A DNA stretch of 57,087 bases from JAXDJJ01 sp034665745. Its GTDB lineage: Bacteria > Actinomycetota > CADDZG01 > WHSQ01. The position numbers were made by a program, and so were the translations under genes. Below the pieces are notes generated by a model, which saw nothing but the letters and a program-made list of their open reading frames with translations, had not been told where the DNA came from and ran no database searches. The first letter of the stretch is position 1. The number at the start of each line of letters is the position of its first letter. The stretch lies in the NCBI GenBank assembly GCA_034665745.1, contig JAXDJJ010000034.1:1-57087 (forward strand). Reading direction: 5' to 3'. Shown here piece after piece: positions 9,339-16,819 of the stretch.

Positions 9339-10142
9339 CTATGCGCCCGAAGTGCCCAGTTTCCGGGCCGTCACGATGAACCCGGTGTGCGCCACCATCC
9401 GATGGTCGGGGCGGACCGACTGGCCGTCGATGTTCCAGGTCCGGACCAAGCCTTCGAACGTATTCACGAGGCCGAACCCACCGGCGCGCATCGCGGCGAC
9501 CACCTGCTGGACCTGTGGAACCGTAGGCAGATAGCAGCACATGATCCCGCCGGATCGCAGAGACTCGGTTGCAGTCCCGACCGCGTTCCACGGCTCGGGG
9601 AGATCCAGGATCATGCGATCGAAGCCCTTCTCGGGCACGCCTTCGAAGATGTCCCCCACCCGGAGTTCGAGGTTCTCTGGCTTGCCTTCGGAACCCGAGT
9701 ACCACGCGTTGATGTTCTCGACGGCTTGGTTGTGGTGGTCGTCGCGCAGTTCATACGACATGACGTGACCGGCCGGCCCTACCGCGCGAGACAGAGCCAA
9801 GGTCAGCGACGCCGAGCCCGTCCCCGCCTCGAGCACGCGCGCACCGGGATGCACATCCGCGTAAACGAGGATGAGGCCGATGTCCTTCGGGTAGACGACC
9901 TGGGCCCCCCGCTTCATTTTCAAGACGAAGTCCTCGAGGGTGGGCCGGAACGCAAGCACCTTGGCGCCCCCCGTCGTGGTCACGGTGATCCCCTCCGACT
10001 CGCCGATCAGAGCGTCGTGGTCGAGGACGCCGCTGTGAGAGTGCCACTGTTTGCCCGTTCCCAAGGTGATCAGGTACCGGCGATCGCGAGAGTCGATCAG
10101 GAGGACCTTCTCCCCCGCTTCCAACAACCGCTCATTGTTCAC
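9339..10142 (-). CDS. trmI: tRNA (adenine-58-N1)-methyltransferase TrmI
   Basis: TrmI makes m1A58 in the T loop of tRNAs. The protein is 267 residues from a GTG start at 10142, which overlaps the upstream thiolase stop as GTGA. Reading further upstream gives only non-conserved arginine-rich sequence. The N-terminal beta domain begins LLEAGEKVLLIDSRDRRYLIT. The SAM-binding motif VLEAGTGSASLTLALSR and the catalytic-site motif LDLPEPWNAV follow. TrmI also neighbours mpa in mycobacteria, so this gene order is ancient. It pairs here with a second tRNA-modifying enzyme, TtuA-like, directly upstream. Confidence 0.92.
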   Translation of the reverse strand: MNNERLLEAGEKVLLIDSRDRRYLITLGTGKQWHSHSGVLDHDALIGESEGITVTTTGGAKVLAFRPTLEDFVLKMKRGAQVVYPKDIGLILVYADVHPGARVLEAGTGSASLTLALSRAVGPAGHVMSYELRDDHHNQAVENINAWYSGSEGKPENLELRVGDIFEGVPEKGFDRMILDLPEPWNAVGTATESLRSGGIMCCYLPTVPQVQQVVAAMRAGGFGLVNTFEGLVRTWNIDGQSVRPDHRMVAHTGFIVTARKLGTSGA

Positions 10143-11122
10143 CGGCGCTTCCCGCGCCGACCCGGCACGTAGCCCTCGTCCTTGCGCTTCGAGGCCAGCG
10201 CTTTGGTGTTGCAGAAGGAACAGCGAGGCTCCGGGCGGTCGTAGGCAACCGTCGGGGCCCCGCAGTCGACACATGCAACCAGCTCGGTGGCGCCGGACTC
10301 CTCCCTGAACTTCCCGGCCGCCTTCTTGAGGAAGCCGAAATACATCTGCTGTTTCGTCCCGGGAGACGACTCCTCGATCAAGGTGATCGCTTCTTTGTAT
10401 CGATGTTGAGTGTTGCCCTCGACCATCGGGCATTCCTCGATGATGTAGTCGATCCCCCGCAGCAAGGCGTAGGCCGCGCTCTCGCGCTCGGCGATCCGCA
10501 CTAGGGGCTTGACCTTCTTGACGAGCGCGGTCCGCGCGTCGGGACCGGAACCTAAGACGCGCTCTTCCAGAACCGGCGCTTGGCGACCAAGCATGTCGGT
10601 GTTCCAGTGGAGGACATTGCCGAACAAGGTCGCTACCTCGTCATCGAGGTTGTGGCCGGTGACGAGGATGTCGAAACCCTCCTCGAGGGCAGCCCGGTTG
10701 AACTCGTAACGCTTGTTCAGGCCACATCCGGAGCACGGCACCCGGCCGGTCAGCCGCGAGAGCTCGGGAACGGTGAAGCCATGTTCTTGTTCGAGGCTCC
10801 TCACGATCAGTTTGGCGTCCTTCTTGTCGGCGAAGGCGATGGAGGCTTCCTTCGACCTCGTCGAGTACCCGCCGATGCCGAGATCCAGATAGAACCCCGT
10901 CGCGTCGTAGCCGAGCTCCAAGAGGATGTCCCAGATCGCGAGCGAGTCCTTCCCACCAGACACGGCGATCAGCAAGCGGTCGTCCGTCGTGAACATGTCG
11001 AAGTCTTTGATCGCACGTTCGACCTGGCCGTGGATGTGCTCGATGAAGTGGCCCTGGCAGAACCCGGCGTTGTGTCTGCGGATGTCGACGACCGCATGCT
11101 CGCGGCACACCTTGCACTTCAC
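10139..11122 (-). CDS. TtuA/Ncs6-like tRNA 2-thiolation enzyme
   Basis: A 327-residue enzyme of the TtcA/TtuA family, which adenylates a tRNA uridine or cytidine and replaces the 2-oxygen with sulfur. It has an N-terminal zinc-binding CKVC...C..H module, the PP-loop SGGKDS, the PCSGCG and GHNLDDE motifs with the catalytic Cys pair, and a C-terminal zinc ribbon (CVDCG...CSFC). Two zinc fingers fit TtuA/Ncs6 better than TtcA. Thermus TtuA takes sulfur from the ubiquitin-fold protein TtuB; the gene overlapping its GTG start here encodes just such a protein, which supports the role. The exact tRNA position modified is inferred. Confidence 0.88.
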   Translation of the reverse strand: MKCKVCREHAVVDIRRHNAGFCQGHFIEHIHGQVERAIKDFDMFTTDDRLLIAVSGGKDSLAIWDILLELGYDATGFYLDLGIGGYSTRSKEASIAFADKKDAKLIVRSLEQEHGFTVPELSRLTGRVPCSGCGLNKRYEFNRAALEEGFDILVTGHNLDDEVATLFGNVLHWNTDMLGRQAPVLEERVLGSGPDARTALVKKVKPLVRIAERESAAYALLRGIDYIIEECPMVEGNTQHRYKEAITLIEESSPGTKQQMYFGFLKKAAGKFREESGATELVACVDCGAPTVAYDRPEPRCSFCNTKALASKRKDEGYVPGRRGKRR

Positions 11123-11319
11123 CGGCTGCCCCCTGACAGGACGGGCCGAACCTCGAGCTCGTCGGTGTCCGTGATGGCCTCGTCCCTCGTCAGCAAGGTT
11201 GCGTCCCTGATCACAAGGACGGCCTCACCCACGATGCTGAGCTCGTTGAGGAGAGCCGACACCGTCTTGGGGCCCGAAACCTCGACCACGCGATCCGGGT
11301 TGCGGAGCTTGACCTTCAT
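11119..11319 (-). CDS. MoaD/ThiS-like ubiquitin-fold sulfur carrier
   Basis: A 66-residue beta-grasp protein (MKVKLRNPDRVVEVSG..., then LLNELSI, ending VRPVLSGGSR). Size, pattern and the diglycine near the end match MoaD/ThiS/TtuB-type sulfur carriers. In classic members the chain ends exactly at GG, which is thiocarboxylated. Here two residues (SR) follow, so either a protease must trim it or it is not activated in the usual way. Its stop overlaps the TtuA-like GTG (CGGTGA), pointing to tight coupling, and TtuB-like sulfur delivery to that enzyme is the best guess. Some relatives also act as protein tags, which matters beside a pupylation locus. Confidence 0.8.
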   Translation of the reverse strand: MKVKLRNPDRVVEVSGPKTVSALLNELSIVGEAVLVIRDATLLTRDEAITDTDELEVRPVLSGGSR

Positions 11320-11337
11320 GCCGGCAAGCGTACGGGG

Positions 11338-12126
11338 TTAGGTCACGTCCCGGGTCTGGAACCACGCGGTTGCTAGAGCCGTCGCCGCGCCCGCGTAGGC
11401 CACTACCACCAGAAAGGCACTCAGGGTCGTGCGGCCCACGCCTGCGAAGAAGATGTCGTCGGGGTTGGCGACGAGGAAGGCGGCGGCGTTATCGCCGACC
11501 AGCCAGGGTTGCCATCCCGGCTTCAATCCCCGGATCAGGGCCTCTCCGATGGCGAAGTAGACGAAGCCGATGATGAGGGCCGTGGTGGTGTTCCGGGCGA
11601 TCGAGCCGATGGCGAAGCCAAGTGTCGACATGAGGGCTGCAACGGTCGCGCCGCGCAGGGCGACCCCGATCGTTTCGCCGAACCACGCTAGATCGGTTCC
11701 CTCGGTTGTCCCGCGCATGAGCGCGACGAGCCACAGCACGACACCGAGGATCGTCTGGAGGGCGATCGCAGAAAGGAACACCCCGATCATCGCCGCTACG
11801 ACTTTCCCGAGGATCACTGGGATCCGGCGCGGCGCCCATGTCAACAATGGCGTGATGGTTCCTGCGTGCCACTCCGCACCGATGAAGGACGCGCCGAATG
11901 CGAGACCCAGGATGATCAGAGGGATGCTGGTCCCACCGAAGATCTCGGTCAAGGTCCTCAATCGGAAGCCGGGGTCGAACGAGTCGACCGGTATAGGTCC
12001 GGGATGAGACGTGAAGAACGTGATGATCCCGGCCAGGATGATGCCGCCTATGGCTACCAGTCCGAAGAACCGGAACGAACGTCTCCACGCGAATCGTCGC
12101 AGCTCGACCCACAGGATCCTGGTCAC
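11338..12126 (-). CDS. ABC-2 type transporter permease
   Basis: A 262-residue integral membrane protein with about six hydrophobic segments. It begins TRILWVELRRFAWRRSFRFFGLVAIGGIILAGII and includes the segments LIILGLAFGASFIGAEWHAGTI and LSAFLVVVAYAGAATALATAW. It is the membrane half of the exporter whose ATPase is encoded just upstream. The GTG start at 12126 overlaps the ATPase stop (GTGA); the frame continues upstream but only as low-complexity arginine-rich sequence. The substrate is unknown. BcrA/NatA-type two-gene systems often export peptides, antibiotics or ions. Confidence 0.85.
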   Translation of the reverse strand: MTRILWVELRRFAWRRSFRFFGLVAIGGIILAGIITFFTSHPGPIPVDSFDPGFRLRTLTEIFGGTSIPLIILGLAFGASFIGAEWHAGTITPLLTWAPRRIPVILGKVVAAMIGVFLSAIALQTILGVVLWLVALMRGTTEGTDLAWFGETIGVALRGATVAALMSTLGFAIGSIARNTTTALIIGFVYFAIGEALIRGLKPGWQPWLVGDNAAAFLVANPDDIFFAGVGRTTLSAFLVVVAYAGAATALATAWFQTRDVT

Positions 12127-13040
12127 GGTTGTTCCTTGTCGGCAGTGAGCTCTAGGAACACGGTCTCGAGGTCGGCCTCTTCGCGGCGCAGCTCTCGCAG
12201 GAACACGCCGTTGTCCGCAAGGGTCTTGGTGATACGGGACGGGTCGGGAACGGCTCCGGCTACGAGGATGCGGTCGTTGGCGACGGTCACCGCAAAGCCG
12301 TTCTGTTCCAGGATGGACCTGGCCTTGGCGACGTCGTCGACCCCCACTACGAGCCCACCGGCCTCCATGTGCAGAACCTCGTCGACGCTGCCCGTCGCGA
12401 CGCACTTGCCGCGCGCCAGGATCGCGACGTGGTCGCACATCTGTCGGACCTCACTGAGGATGTGGCTCGACACGAACACGGTCCGGCCCTCGGCACCCAA
12501 CGACCTCAAGAGCTCTCGGACCTCCTTGATGCCCGCGGGGTCTAAGCCGTTGGCCGGCTCGTCGAGGATCAGTACCTCGGGATCTTTGAGCAACGCGGCC
12601 GCGATGCCGAGGCGCTGCTTCATCCCAAGGGAATAGGTCTTGACCTTGTGGTCCCCGCGCTCGCCGAGACCGACACGTTCGAGAGAGGCGGTCACGGTGC
12701 TTCGTCCGAGCCCTTCGAGTCCTCCGAGGAGGGCGAGGTTCTTGCGCCCAGACATGCCGGGGAAGAACGCCGGTGCCTCGACCATGGCGCCTACTCGGCC
12801 CACGACTCCGGCGAGCTCGCCTCGGGTATCGGCTCCGAGCAGGCGGCACTTGCCGGAGGACGGCCGGACCAGGCCAAGGAGACAGCGGATCGTGGTCGTC
12901 TTCCCCGCGCCGTTCGGGCCGAGGAATCCGAACACCCCACCGGACGGCACCACGAGATCGAGACCTGCCAAGGCAACCGTAGTCCCACCTCGGAAGCGGC
13001 GGTAACGCTTGGTTAGCTCCTCGACCTCGATGACGTTCAC
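12123..13040 (-). CDS. ABC transporter ATP-binding protein
   Basis: A 305-residue cytoplasmic ATPase. It has Walker A GPNGAGKTTT near residue 42, signature YSLGMKQRL in place of LSGGQ, Walker B VLILDEPANGLDPAG and the switch histidine in VSSHIL. The SLGMKQ signature and a C-terminal extension of about 80 residues are typical of the BcrA/CcmA-type drug- or peptide-exporter branch. It is coupled to the permease downstream by a 4-base overlap and follows the HtrA gene by 18 bases, so all three may be expressed together, perhaps in envelope stress. Confidence 0.92.
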   Translation of the reverse strand: MNVIEVEELTKRYRRFRGGTTVALAGLDLVVPSGGVFGFLGPNGAGKTTTIRCLLGLVRPSSGKCRLLGADTRGELAGVVGRVGAMVEAPAFFPGMSGRKNLALLGGLEGLGRSTVTASLERVGLGERGDHKVKTYSLGMKQRLGIAAALLKDPEVLILDEPANGLDPAGIKEVRELLRSLGAEGRTVFVSSHILSEVRQMCDHVAILARGKCVATGSVDEVLHMEAGGLVVGVDDVAKARSILEQNGFAVTVANDRILVAGAVPDPSRITKTLADNGVFLRELRREEADLETVFLELTADKEQP

Positions 13041-13058
13041 GAGGCCGGAGCCTAGTTG

Positions 13059-14147
13059 CTAGTTGTCGAAGAGGTCCGACGGCGGTCGCTGGGTCAGGGT
13101 CACGTTCAGGGTCCTCGTGCCCGTCCGGTTGACGATGACTACTTCCACATCGTCACCTGGATCGAACTTCGCGAGTGCTTCGGTCAAGTCTTGGGCGGAG
13201 GCCACGGTCTCGCCGCCGAGGCCCACGATGACGTCGCCTTCCTTCAGGCCTGCCTCTTTCGCGGGGTTCCCGGGGAAGAGCAGTGTGATCAATGCGCCCC
13301 TGACGTCCGGGTCGAGGCCGAGCTGGGCGGCATCGGACGATGAACCCACCGACGCGATCGACACCCCGAGCCACGCTCGGTCCTCTGGGGGCTCGGCGAG
13401 GATCTCGCGGATAACGGGCAGTGCCTCATCGATCGCGATCGCGAATCCGATGTTCTCCGCGGCTGCAGCTGTAGCCGCAGCGGTGTTGATGCCGACGAGT
13501 CGTCCGGCCCTGTCGATCAGCGCTCCGCCGGAGTTACCCGGGTTGATCGCAGCGTCCGTCTGCAACAGTCCTTCGAGGTGGAGGTTGTTCTCGCCGGCAT
13601 CGATGCTGCGATCGAGAGCTGAGACGATCCCCTTCGTGACGGTGGGGCTTCCCCCTAGTCCGAGCGGGAAACCGATAGCGACGACGTCGTCGCCCAGCTG
13701 GAGGTTCGATGACTTGCCGATCTCGATGGGATCGAGGTCGTTGGCCTCGACCTTGATGACGGCGAGGTCTCGCTCCGGGATCCCCCCGATGACACGTCCG
13801 GCCATCCGACCGTGGTCATCGTTGAACACGACCTCGACATCGACGGCGCCACGAACGACGTGGAAGTTCGTGAGGATCACTCCGGCTTTGTCGATAACGA
13901 CTCCGGATCCTTCCCCCTGGCCAAGACCGGAGGTGTTGACGGAAGTCACCTTGACGTTCACTACCGACGGAAGGTCTTCGGCGATCACATCGGCCAAGGG
14001 AGAACGAGGGGCAGCTAAGTCGCTCTGGGTGAGGCTCACTTGGGAAGAATCGGTTGCCGCCCCAGTGCTCTTCGTGTCCGTGACGGCCTCGATCGTGCAG
14101 GCGCCGAGGATCACGGCGGTTGCGAGGAGTGCTGCGAAACGCTTCAT
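13059..14147 (-). CDS. HtrA/DegP-like serine protease, lipoprotein
   Basis: A 362-residue S1C serine protease with one PDZ domain. The chosen ATG at 14147 starts a lipoprotein signal (MKRFAALLATAVILGAC, lipid-attached Cys17), so the enzyme is anchored on the outer face of the membrane; a longer reading would bury this signal. The catalytic triad is His96 (TNFHVV), Asp127 (ERDLAV) and Ser206 (NPGNSGGAL). The PDZ domain (about 265-350) includes GNPAKEAGLKEGDVIVGLGGETV. Envelope protein quality control is the family role. It has its own promoter and a folded leader of about 100 bases upstream, described separately. Confidence 0.9.
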   Translation of the reverse strand: MKRFAALLATAVILGACTIEAVTDTKSTGAATDSSQVSLTQSDLAAPRSPLADVIAEDLPSVVNVKVTSVNTSGLGQGEGSGVVIDKAGVILTNFHVVRGAVDVEVVFNDDHGRMAGRVIGGIPERDLAVIKVEANDLDPIEIGKSSNLQLGDDVVAIGFPLGLGGSPTVTKGIVSALDRSIDAGENNLHLEGLLQTDAAINPGNSGGALIDRAGRLVGINTAAATAAAAENIGFAIAIDEALPVIREILAEPPEDRAWLGVSIASVGSSSDAAQLGLDPDVRGALITLLFPGNPAKEAGLKEGDVIVGLGGETVASAQDLTEALAKFDPGDDVEVVIVNRTGTRTLNVTLTQRPPSDLFDN

Positions 14148-14190
14148 GGAAGCCGATCTTAGCGACCGAAGATTAAAAGAAGATGAGAAA

Positions 14191-14247
14191 AGCCGGCTCC
14201 TGTGGGTCGTCGTAAGGGGAAGCTCCGACAACCCTCAGTAACCGGCT
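14191..14247 (-). promoter_or_regulatory. Two-stem folded leader of htrA
   Basis: On the minus strand the predicted htrA transcript begins at about 14247 with AGCCGG, which can pair with CCGGCT at 14196-14191. Nested inside, GGGTTGTCG (14234-14226) pairs with CGACGACCC (14212-14204), giving nine pairs including one G-U. The outer stem is followed directly by the U-rich tract TTTTCTCATCTTCTTTTAAT. The shape resembles an attenuator or thermosensor-like leader between promoter and start codon. Function is inferred only. Confidence 0.5.
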
Positions 14248-14253
14248 GGTGAA

Positions 14254-14282
14254 ATTGTGACCGACCTATCTGTGCAGGTCAA
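14254..14282 (-). promoter_or_regulatory. Sigma-70-type promoter of htrA
   Basis: On the minus strand TTGACC (14282-14277) and CACAAT (14259-14254) are separated by exactly 17 bases. The -35 box matches 5 of 6 consensus bases and the -10 box matches 4 of 6. Transcription would start near 14247, giving a leader of about 100 bases before the htrA ATG. Confidence 0.6.
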
Positions 14283-14303
14283 TAGCCGTTTTCTCCGAAC
14301 GGG

Positions 14304-14687
14304 TCAGGCCGCAGCGGTCCCGGCATCGAACACCTCGACATCGGCCTCGCCGCCCTTGAAACCCCCGAGGGCGAAGACGAGCTTGTACGTGCCGGGGGTT
14401 AGAGCGATCGGTTCCTCGACGACGGTCTCGACGTCGGTGACCGAGGGCAGACCCCAGATCATGCGGACCTCCGTCGGACCCGCGTAGTAGACCTCACCGG
14501 ACTCCGGAGCGACCAGATAGAAGGCCTCGGGGTAATAGCCGGCAGGTGCATTCCACCCGCGGGAGACGACGAACGGCAGTGTCTTGCCGTCTTTCACGGG
14601 GATGCCGGCGCGGCCGTAGGTCGAGCGCAGTGGACGTGCGCCACTACGCATCACCTTGCGCTGGGATCCCGCGATGTCGGCTTGCAT
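14304..14687 (-). CDS. Hypothetical protein, 127 residues
   Basis: I do not recognise this family. The protein has no signal peptide or membrane segment. The middle and C-terminal parts look beta-rich (LPFVVSRGWNAPAGYYPEAFYLVAPESGEVYYAG, then TYKLVFALGGFKGGEADVEVF), perhaps a small beta-sandwich. The ATG at 14687 lies 11 bases after the stop of another small hypothetical gene, and both follow the DsbA-like gene, so the three form a small operon. Codon usage looks like the neighbours'. It is probably real because the frame is in operon register and the intergenic gaps are short. Confidence 0.65.
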   Translation of the reverse strand: MQADIAGSQRKVMRSGARPLRSTYGRAGIPVKDGKTLPFVVSRGWNAPAGYYPEAFYLVAPESGEVYYAGPTEVRMIWGLPSVTDVETVVEEPIALTPGTYKLVFALGGFKGGEADVEVFDAGTAAA

Positions 14688-14698
14688 GAGCGGAAAGT

Positions 14699-14992
14699 CT
14701 AGAGGACGGCCAGGTTCACGATCATCGGACGACCGTCGACCTCGGCCCAGCGCGACTCCACCGTGGTCTCGCCCGACTCACCGCGATAAGCGATCGTCAC
14801 GACGGTCTCGTCTCCGGAGGCCACAAGCCCGGTGATGGCACACCCGGTCAACTCACCCGGCATCGCCTTCATGACATCGCCCGCTTGGGCCATCGCAGGC
14901 TCGCTCAAGGTCGCACCCGCCACCTTGAAGTCCTTGGCCACGGTTGCATTCGCATGCTCCTCTGCGGCGGTTCGTACGGCTGCGTCATCCAT
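14699..14992 (-). CDS. Hypothetical protein, 97 residues
   Basis: A small cytoplasmic protein starting MDDAAVRTAAEEHANATVAKDF at an ATG that overlaps the end of the DsbA-like gene by 8 bases. An N-terminal helix followed by a beta-strand pattern (ETVVTIAYRGESGETTVESRWAEV) recalls small NTF2/SnoaL-like folds, but I cannot assign a family firmly. The overlap argues for co-translation with the DsbA-like oxidoreductase. The open frame extends upstream only as an arginine/serine-rich shadow of that gene, so the shorter start is used. Confidence 0.65.
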   Translation of the reverse strand: MDDAAVRTAAEEHANATVAKDFKVAGATLSEPAMAQAGDVMKAMPGELTGCAITGLVASGDETVVTIAYRGESGETTVESRWAEVDGRPMIVNLAVL

Positions 14993-15701
14993 CGTTTGCC
15001 TCCTTCGCCGCCTGCTCGAGCAGGCGTTCGTAGATCGCCGGGTCGTCCGAGTCAACCACCGGGAATCCTTGACCATGTTCGCCGGCCCAGTGGAGCTCGA
15101 TGCCCGGGTTGTGAACGTTAGTCCCATCCGCAAGGAAGAGGTGCGGGCTCCCCTGGACGGAATCTGTCTCCGACACGAGATAGTCCTTCGTGAGGGCGGA
15201 CCTCGCTCGACCGTCCTCGAGGGCACCTTCGAGGGCATCGGGATCGATCTCGTCGATCTCCTTGGCGATCGCAAGGATCTCGTGACGCATCGAGATCGTC
15301 CGAGACGAACCGAAGAACGCTCGTCGCAAGGCGCGGTCGAGGAGCTCGGCGGGCCGCGGCCCTTGTTCCTTCGCGGCGATCACGGCTTCGAGCGCGGGCA
15401 GGGTTGTCACCGGGTACTCGGATTCCTCTCCCTGCCACATCTGCCAGCCGGCATCCGGCTCGAGAGCTCCTGCCACTGGGATCTCGGCATCCAGGATCTT
15501 CTTCGGTGTCGGCGCGTCGTTCATAAGCTCTAGCGGGAACGCACGAGGGTCGAACGTGATGACGTCGGTCAGGCCGAGCCGCTCCCGCGTCTCATGCAGC
15601 CGGTGGACGCTGACGTGAGCCCACGGACAGGTGATGTCCGAATAGACAGCGATCGTGCCGGCGCCGACCTTGATGCGGACGCCCTTAGGGTTCTGGCTCA
15701 T
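14985..15701 (-). CDS. DsbA family oxidoreductase (FrnE-like)
   Basis: A thioredoxin-fold protein of the DsbA/FrnE type, 238 residues from the ATG at 15701. The active-site segment is SDITCPWAH with a single Cys (Cys25), not CxxC. The QGSPHLFL cis-proline loop is present, as is the helical insertion with MRHEILAIAKEI. No signal peptide is seen, so it is likely cytosolic. A single Cys suggests isomerase- or glutathione-transferase-like chemistry, not disulfide formation. AGAAGG five bases before the ATG supports this start; an ATG 18 bases upstream is the alternative. The start codon shares the CATG with the divergent HIT gene. Confidence 0.85.
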   Translation of the reverse strand: MSQNPKGVRIKVGAGTIAVYSDITCPWAHVSVHRLHETRERLGLTDVITFDPRAFPLELMNDAPTPKKILDAEIPVAGALEPDAGWQMWQGEESEYPVTTLPALEAVIAAKEQGPRPAELLDRALRRAFFGSSRTISMRHEILAIAKEIDEIDPDALEGALEDGRARSALTKDYLVSETDSVQGSPHLFLADGTNVHNPGIELHWAGEHGQGFPVVDSDDPAIYERLLEQAAKEANDG

Positions 15702-16116
15702 GTGCACCTTCTGTTCCATCGCGTCGGGAGAGGTTCCCGCGCACGTTGTCTACGACGACGAGCGCTTCATGGCGTTCCTCGACATCCGTCCCTTATTCCC
15801 GGGACACACCCTGGTCATACCCAAAGCGCACCACGCCACCCTGCCGGATCTGCCGGACGACCTCCTCGAGCCGTTCTTCGCCCTCGTTCAACGACTATCT
15901 GCCGCGATCCCGGTCGCGATGGATGCCGTTGGTTCCTTCGTAGCGATGAACAACATCGTTAGTCAGTCGGTCCCTCACCTGCATGCACACGTCGTCCCGC
16001 GCCGCCCGAAGGACGGACTGAGGGGCTTCTTCTGGCCTCGCATGAAGTACCGGGGTGGCGACAAGGAGATGGCATCCGTAGCCGCGACGATCTCCGATGC
16101 TCTCGGAACCGGATGA
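15700..16116 (+). CDS. HIT family hydrolase
   Basis: A 138-residue histidine-triad protein. These enzymes hydrolyse nucleoside phosphoramidates or dinucleoside polyphosphates. It begins MCTFCSIASGE, the standard HIT start with a CxxC zinc pair. The HVVYDDERFMAFLDIRPLFPGHTLVIPKAHH core follows, and the triad is VPHLHAHVVPR (His93, His95, His97). The ATG at 15700 is divergent from the DsbA-like gene and overlaps it in CATG; TTAGGG lies about 10 bases upstream inside that gene. Its stop overlaps the next start (ATGA), so the hydrolase downstream is co-translated. Confidence 0.92.
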   Translation: MCTFCSIASGEVPAHVVYDDERFMAFLDIRPLFPGHTLVIPKAHHATLPDLPDDLLEPFFALVQRLSAAIPVAMDAVGSFVAMNNIVSQSVPHLHAHVVPRRPKDGLRGFFWPRMKYRGGDKEMASVAATISDALGTG

Positions 16117-16751
16117 ACGAAACTTTCCACTGCACCTCGGCCGATGGACTGAACCTCGAGGCGCAGCTTGATGCCCCCGAAGATCCGAAGGCTGCACTGG
16201 TTCTGTGCCATCCGCATCCGCAGATGGGTGGAACGATGAACGCGCCTCTGCTGGTGGCGCTGGTCGAAGATCTCAATGCACGCGGGTGGGCGGTTCTCAG
16301 GTTCAACTTCCGCGGGATCGGTTCGAGCGAGGGCGAGACGGGCACCGGCGATGCCGAGGTGGCCGATGCCCTTGGCGCGGTTGCCGAGATGAAGGACCGC
16401 TTCGACCTGCCCCTCGCCATCGCCGGGTGGTCGTTCGGAGGAGCCGTCGCGGTGAGGGCCGCGACGAAGGTCCCCGAGCTTGTGGGTGTTGTCGGCATCG
16501 CTCCGGCGATCGCGCCGAAACCCGGGATCACCGCAGGGATGCCCCCGGCGAGCGAGGTCTCGCTGCCGGGGCCCTTGCTGGTCATCGTCGGCGCGAATGA
16601 CGAGCTCGTGGATCCCACAGAGGCCGCCGCCTGGACCGCCGAGGTCGGGGGCCGCTTCGTCGAGATGAAGGGGGCCAACCATTTCTTCTGGGGCAAGTAC
16701 GAAGCGCTCGCCGAGGTGGGCGGGGACTTCCTCGATGGGCTCGTCTCCTAG
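16113..16751 (+). CDS. Alpha/beta hydrolase
   Basis: A 212-residue alpha/beta hydrolase without a signal peptide. The oxyanion region CHPHPQMGGTM is followed by RFNFRGIGSSEG. The nucleophile elbow is GWSFGG (Ser), the acid lies in GANDELVDP, and the catalytic His in GANHFFWGK. This set matches the short YhhA/KANL3-like (dienelactone hydrolase-related) branch. The ATG overlaps the HIT stop, making a two-gene unit. Substrate unknown. Confidence 0.88.
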   Translation: MNETFHCTSADGLNLEAQLDAPEDPKAALVLCHPHPQMGGTMNAPLLVALVEDLNARGWAVLRFNFRGIGSSEGETGTGDAEVADALGAVAEMKDRFDLPLAIAGWSFGGAVAVRAATKVPELVGVVGIAPAIAPKPGITAGMPPASEVSLPGPLLVIVGANDELVDPTEAAAWTAEVGGRFVEMKGANHFFWGKYEALAEVGGDFLDGLVS

Positions 16752-16783
16752 CCCGAAAAAGGGGGCTGTAGCCCAGAAAACCG

Positions 16784-16812
16784 TTGACTACCGAACGTCT
16801 GTTCGATACTAT
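16784..16812 (+). promoter_or_regulatory. Promoter with LexA (SOS) box between -35 and -10
   Basis: TTGACT (16784-16789) and TACTAT (16807-16812) are spaced by exactly 17 bases, a near-consensus promoter. Inside the spacer lies the palindrome CGAAC-GTCT-GTTCG (16792-16805), which matches the Gram-positive LexA operator CGAACnnnnGTTCG. Transcription would start about 16819-16820, at the ATG of the HNH gene, so the mRNA is probably leaderless. A repressor bound here would block polymerase directly. Confidence 0.75.
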
Positions 16813-16819
16813 GTCATAC

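Noticed and set aside
10143..10433. Extended N-terminus of TrmI
   Set aside because: The extra 97 codons lie inside the TtuA-like gene and read as arginine-rich sequence; the GTG at 10142 gives a conserved start and a GTGA overlap.
16763..16780. GGGCT-GT-AGCCC hairpin after the alpha/beta hydrolase gene as a terminator
   Set aside because: Only five pairs with a two-base loop and no T-tract, so not convincing.
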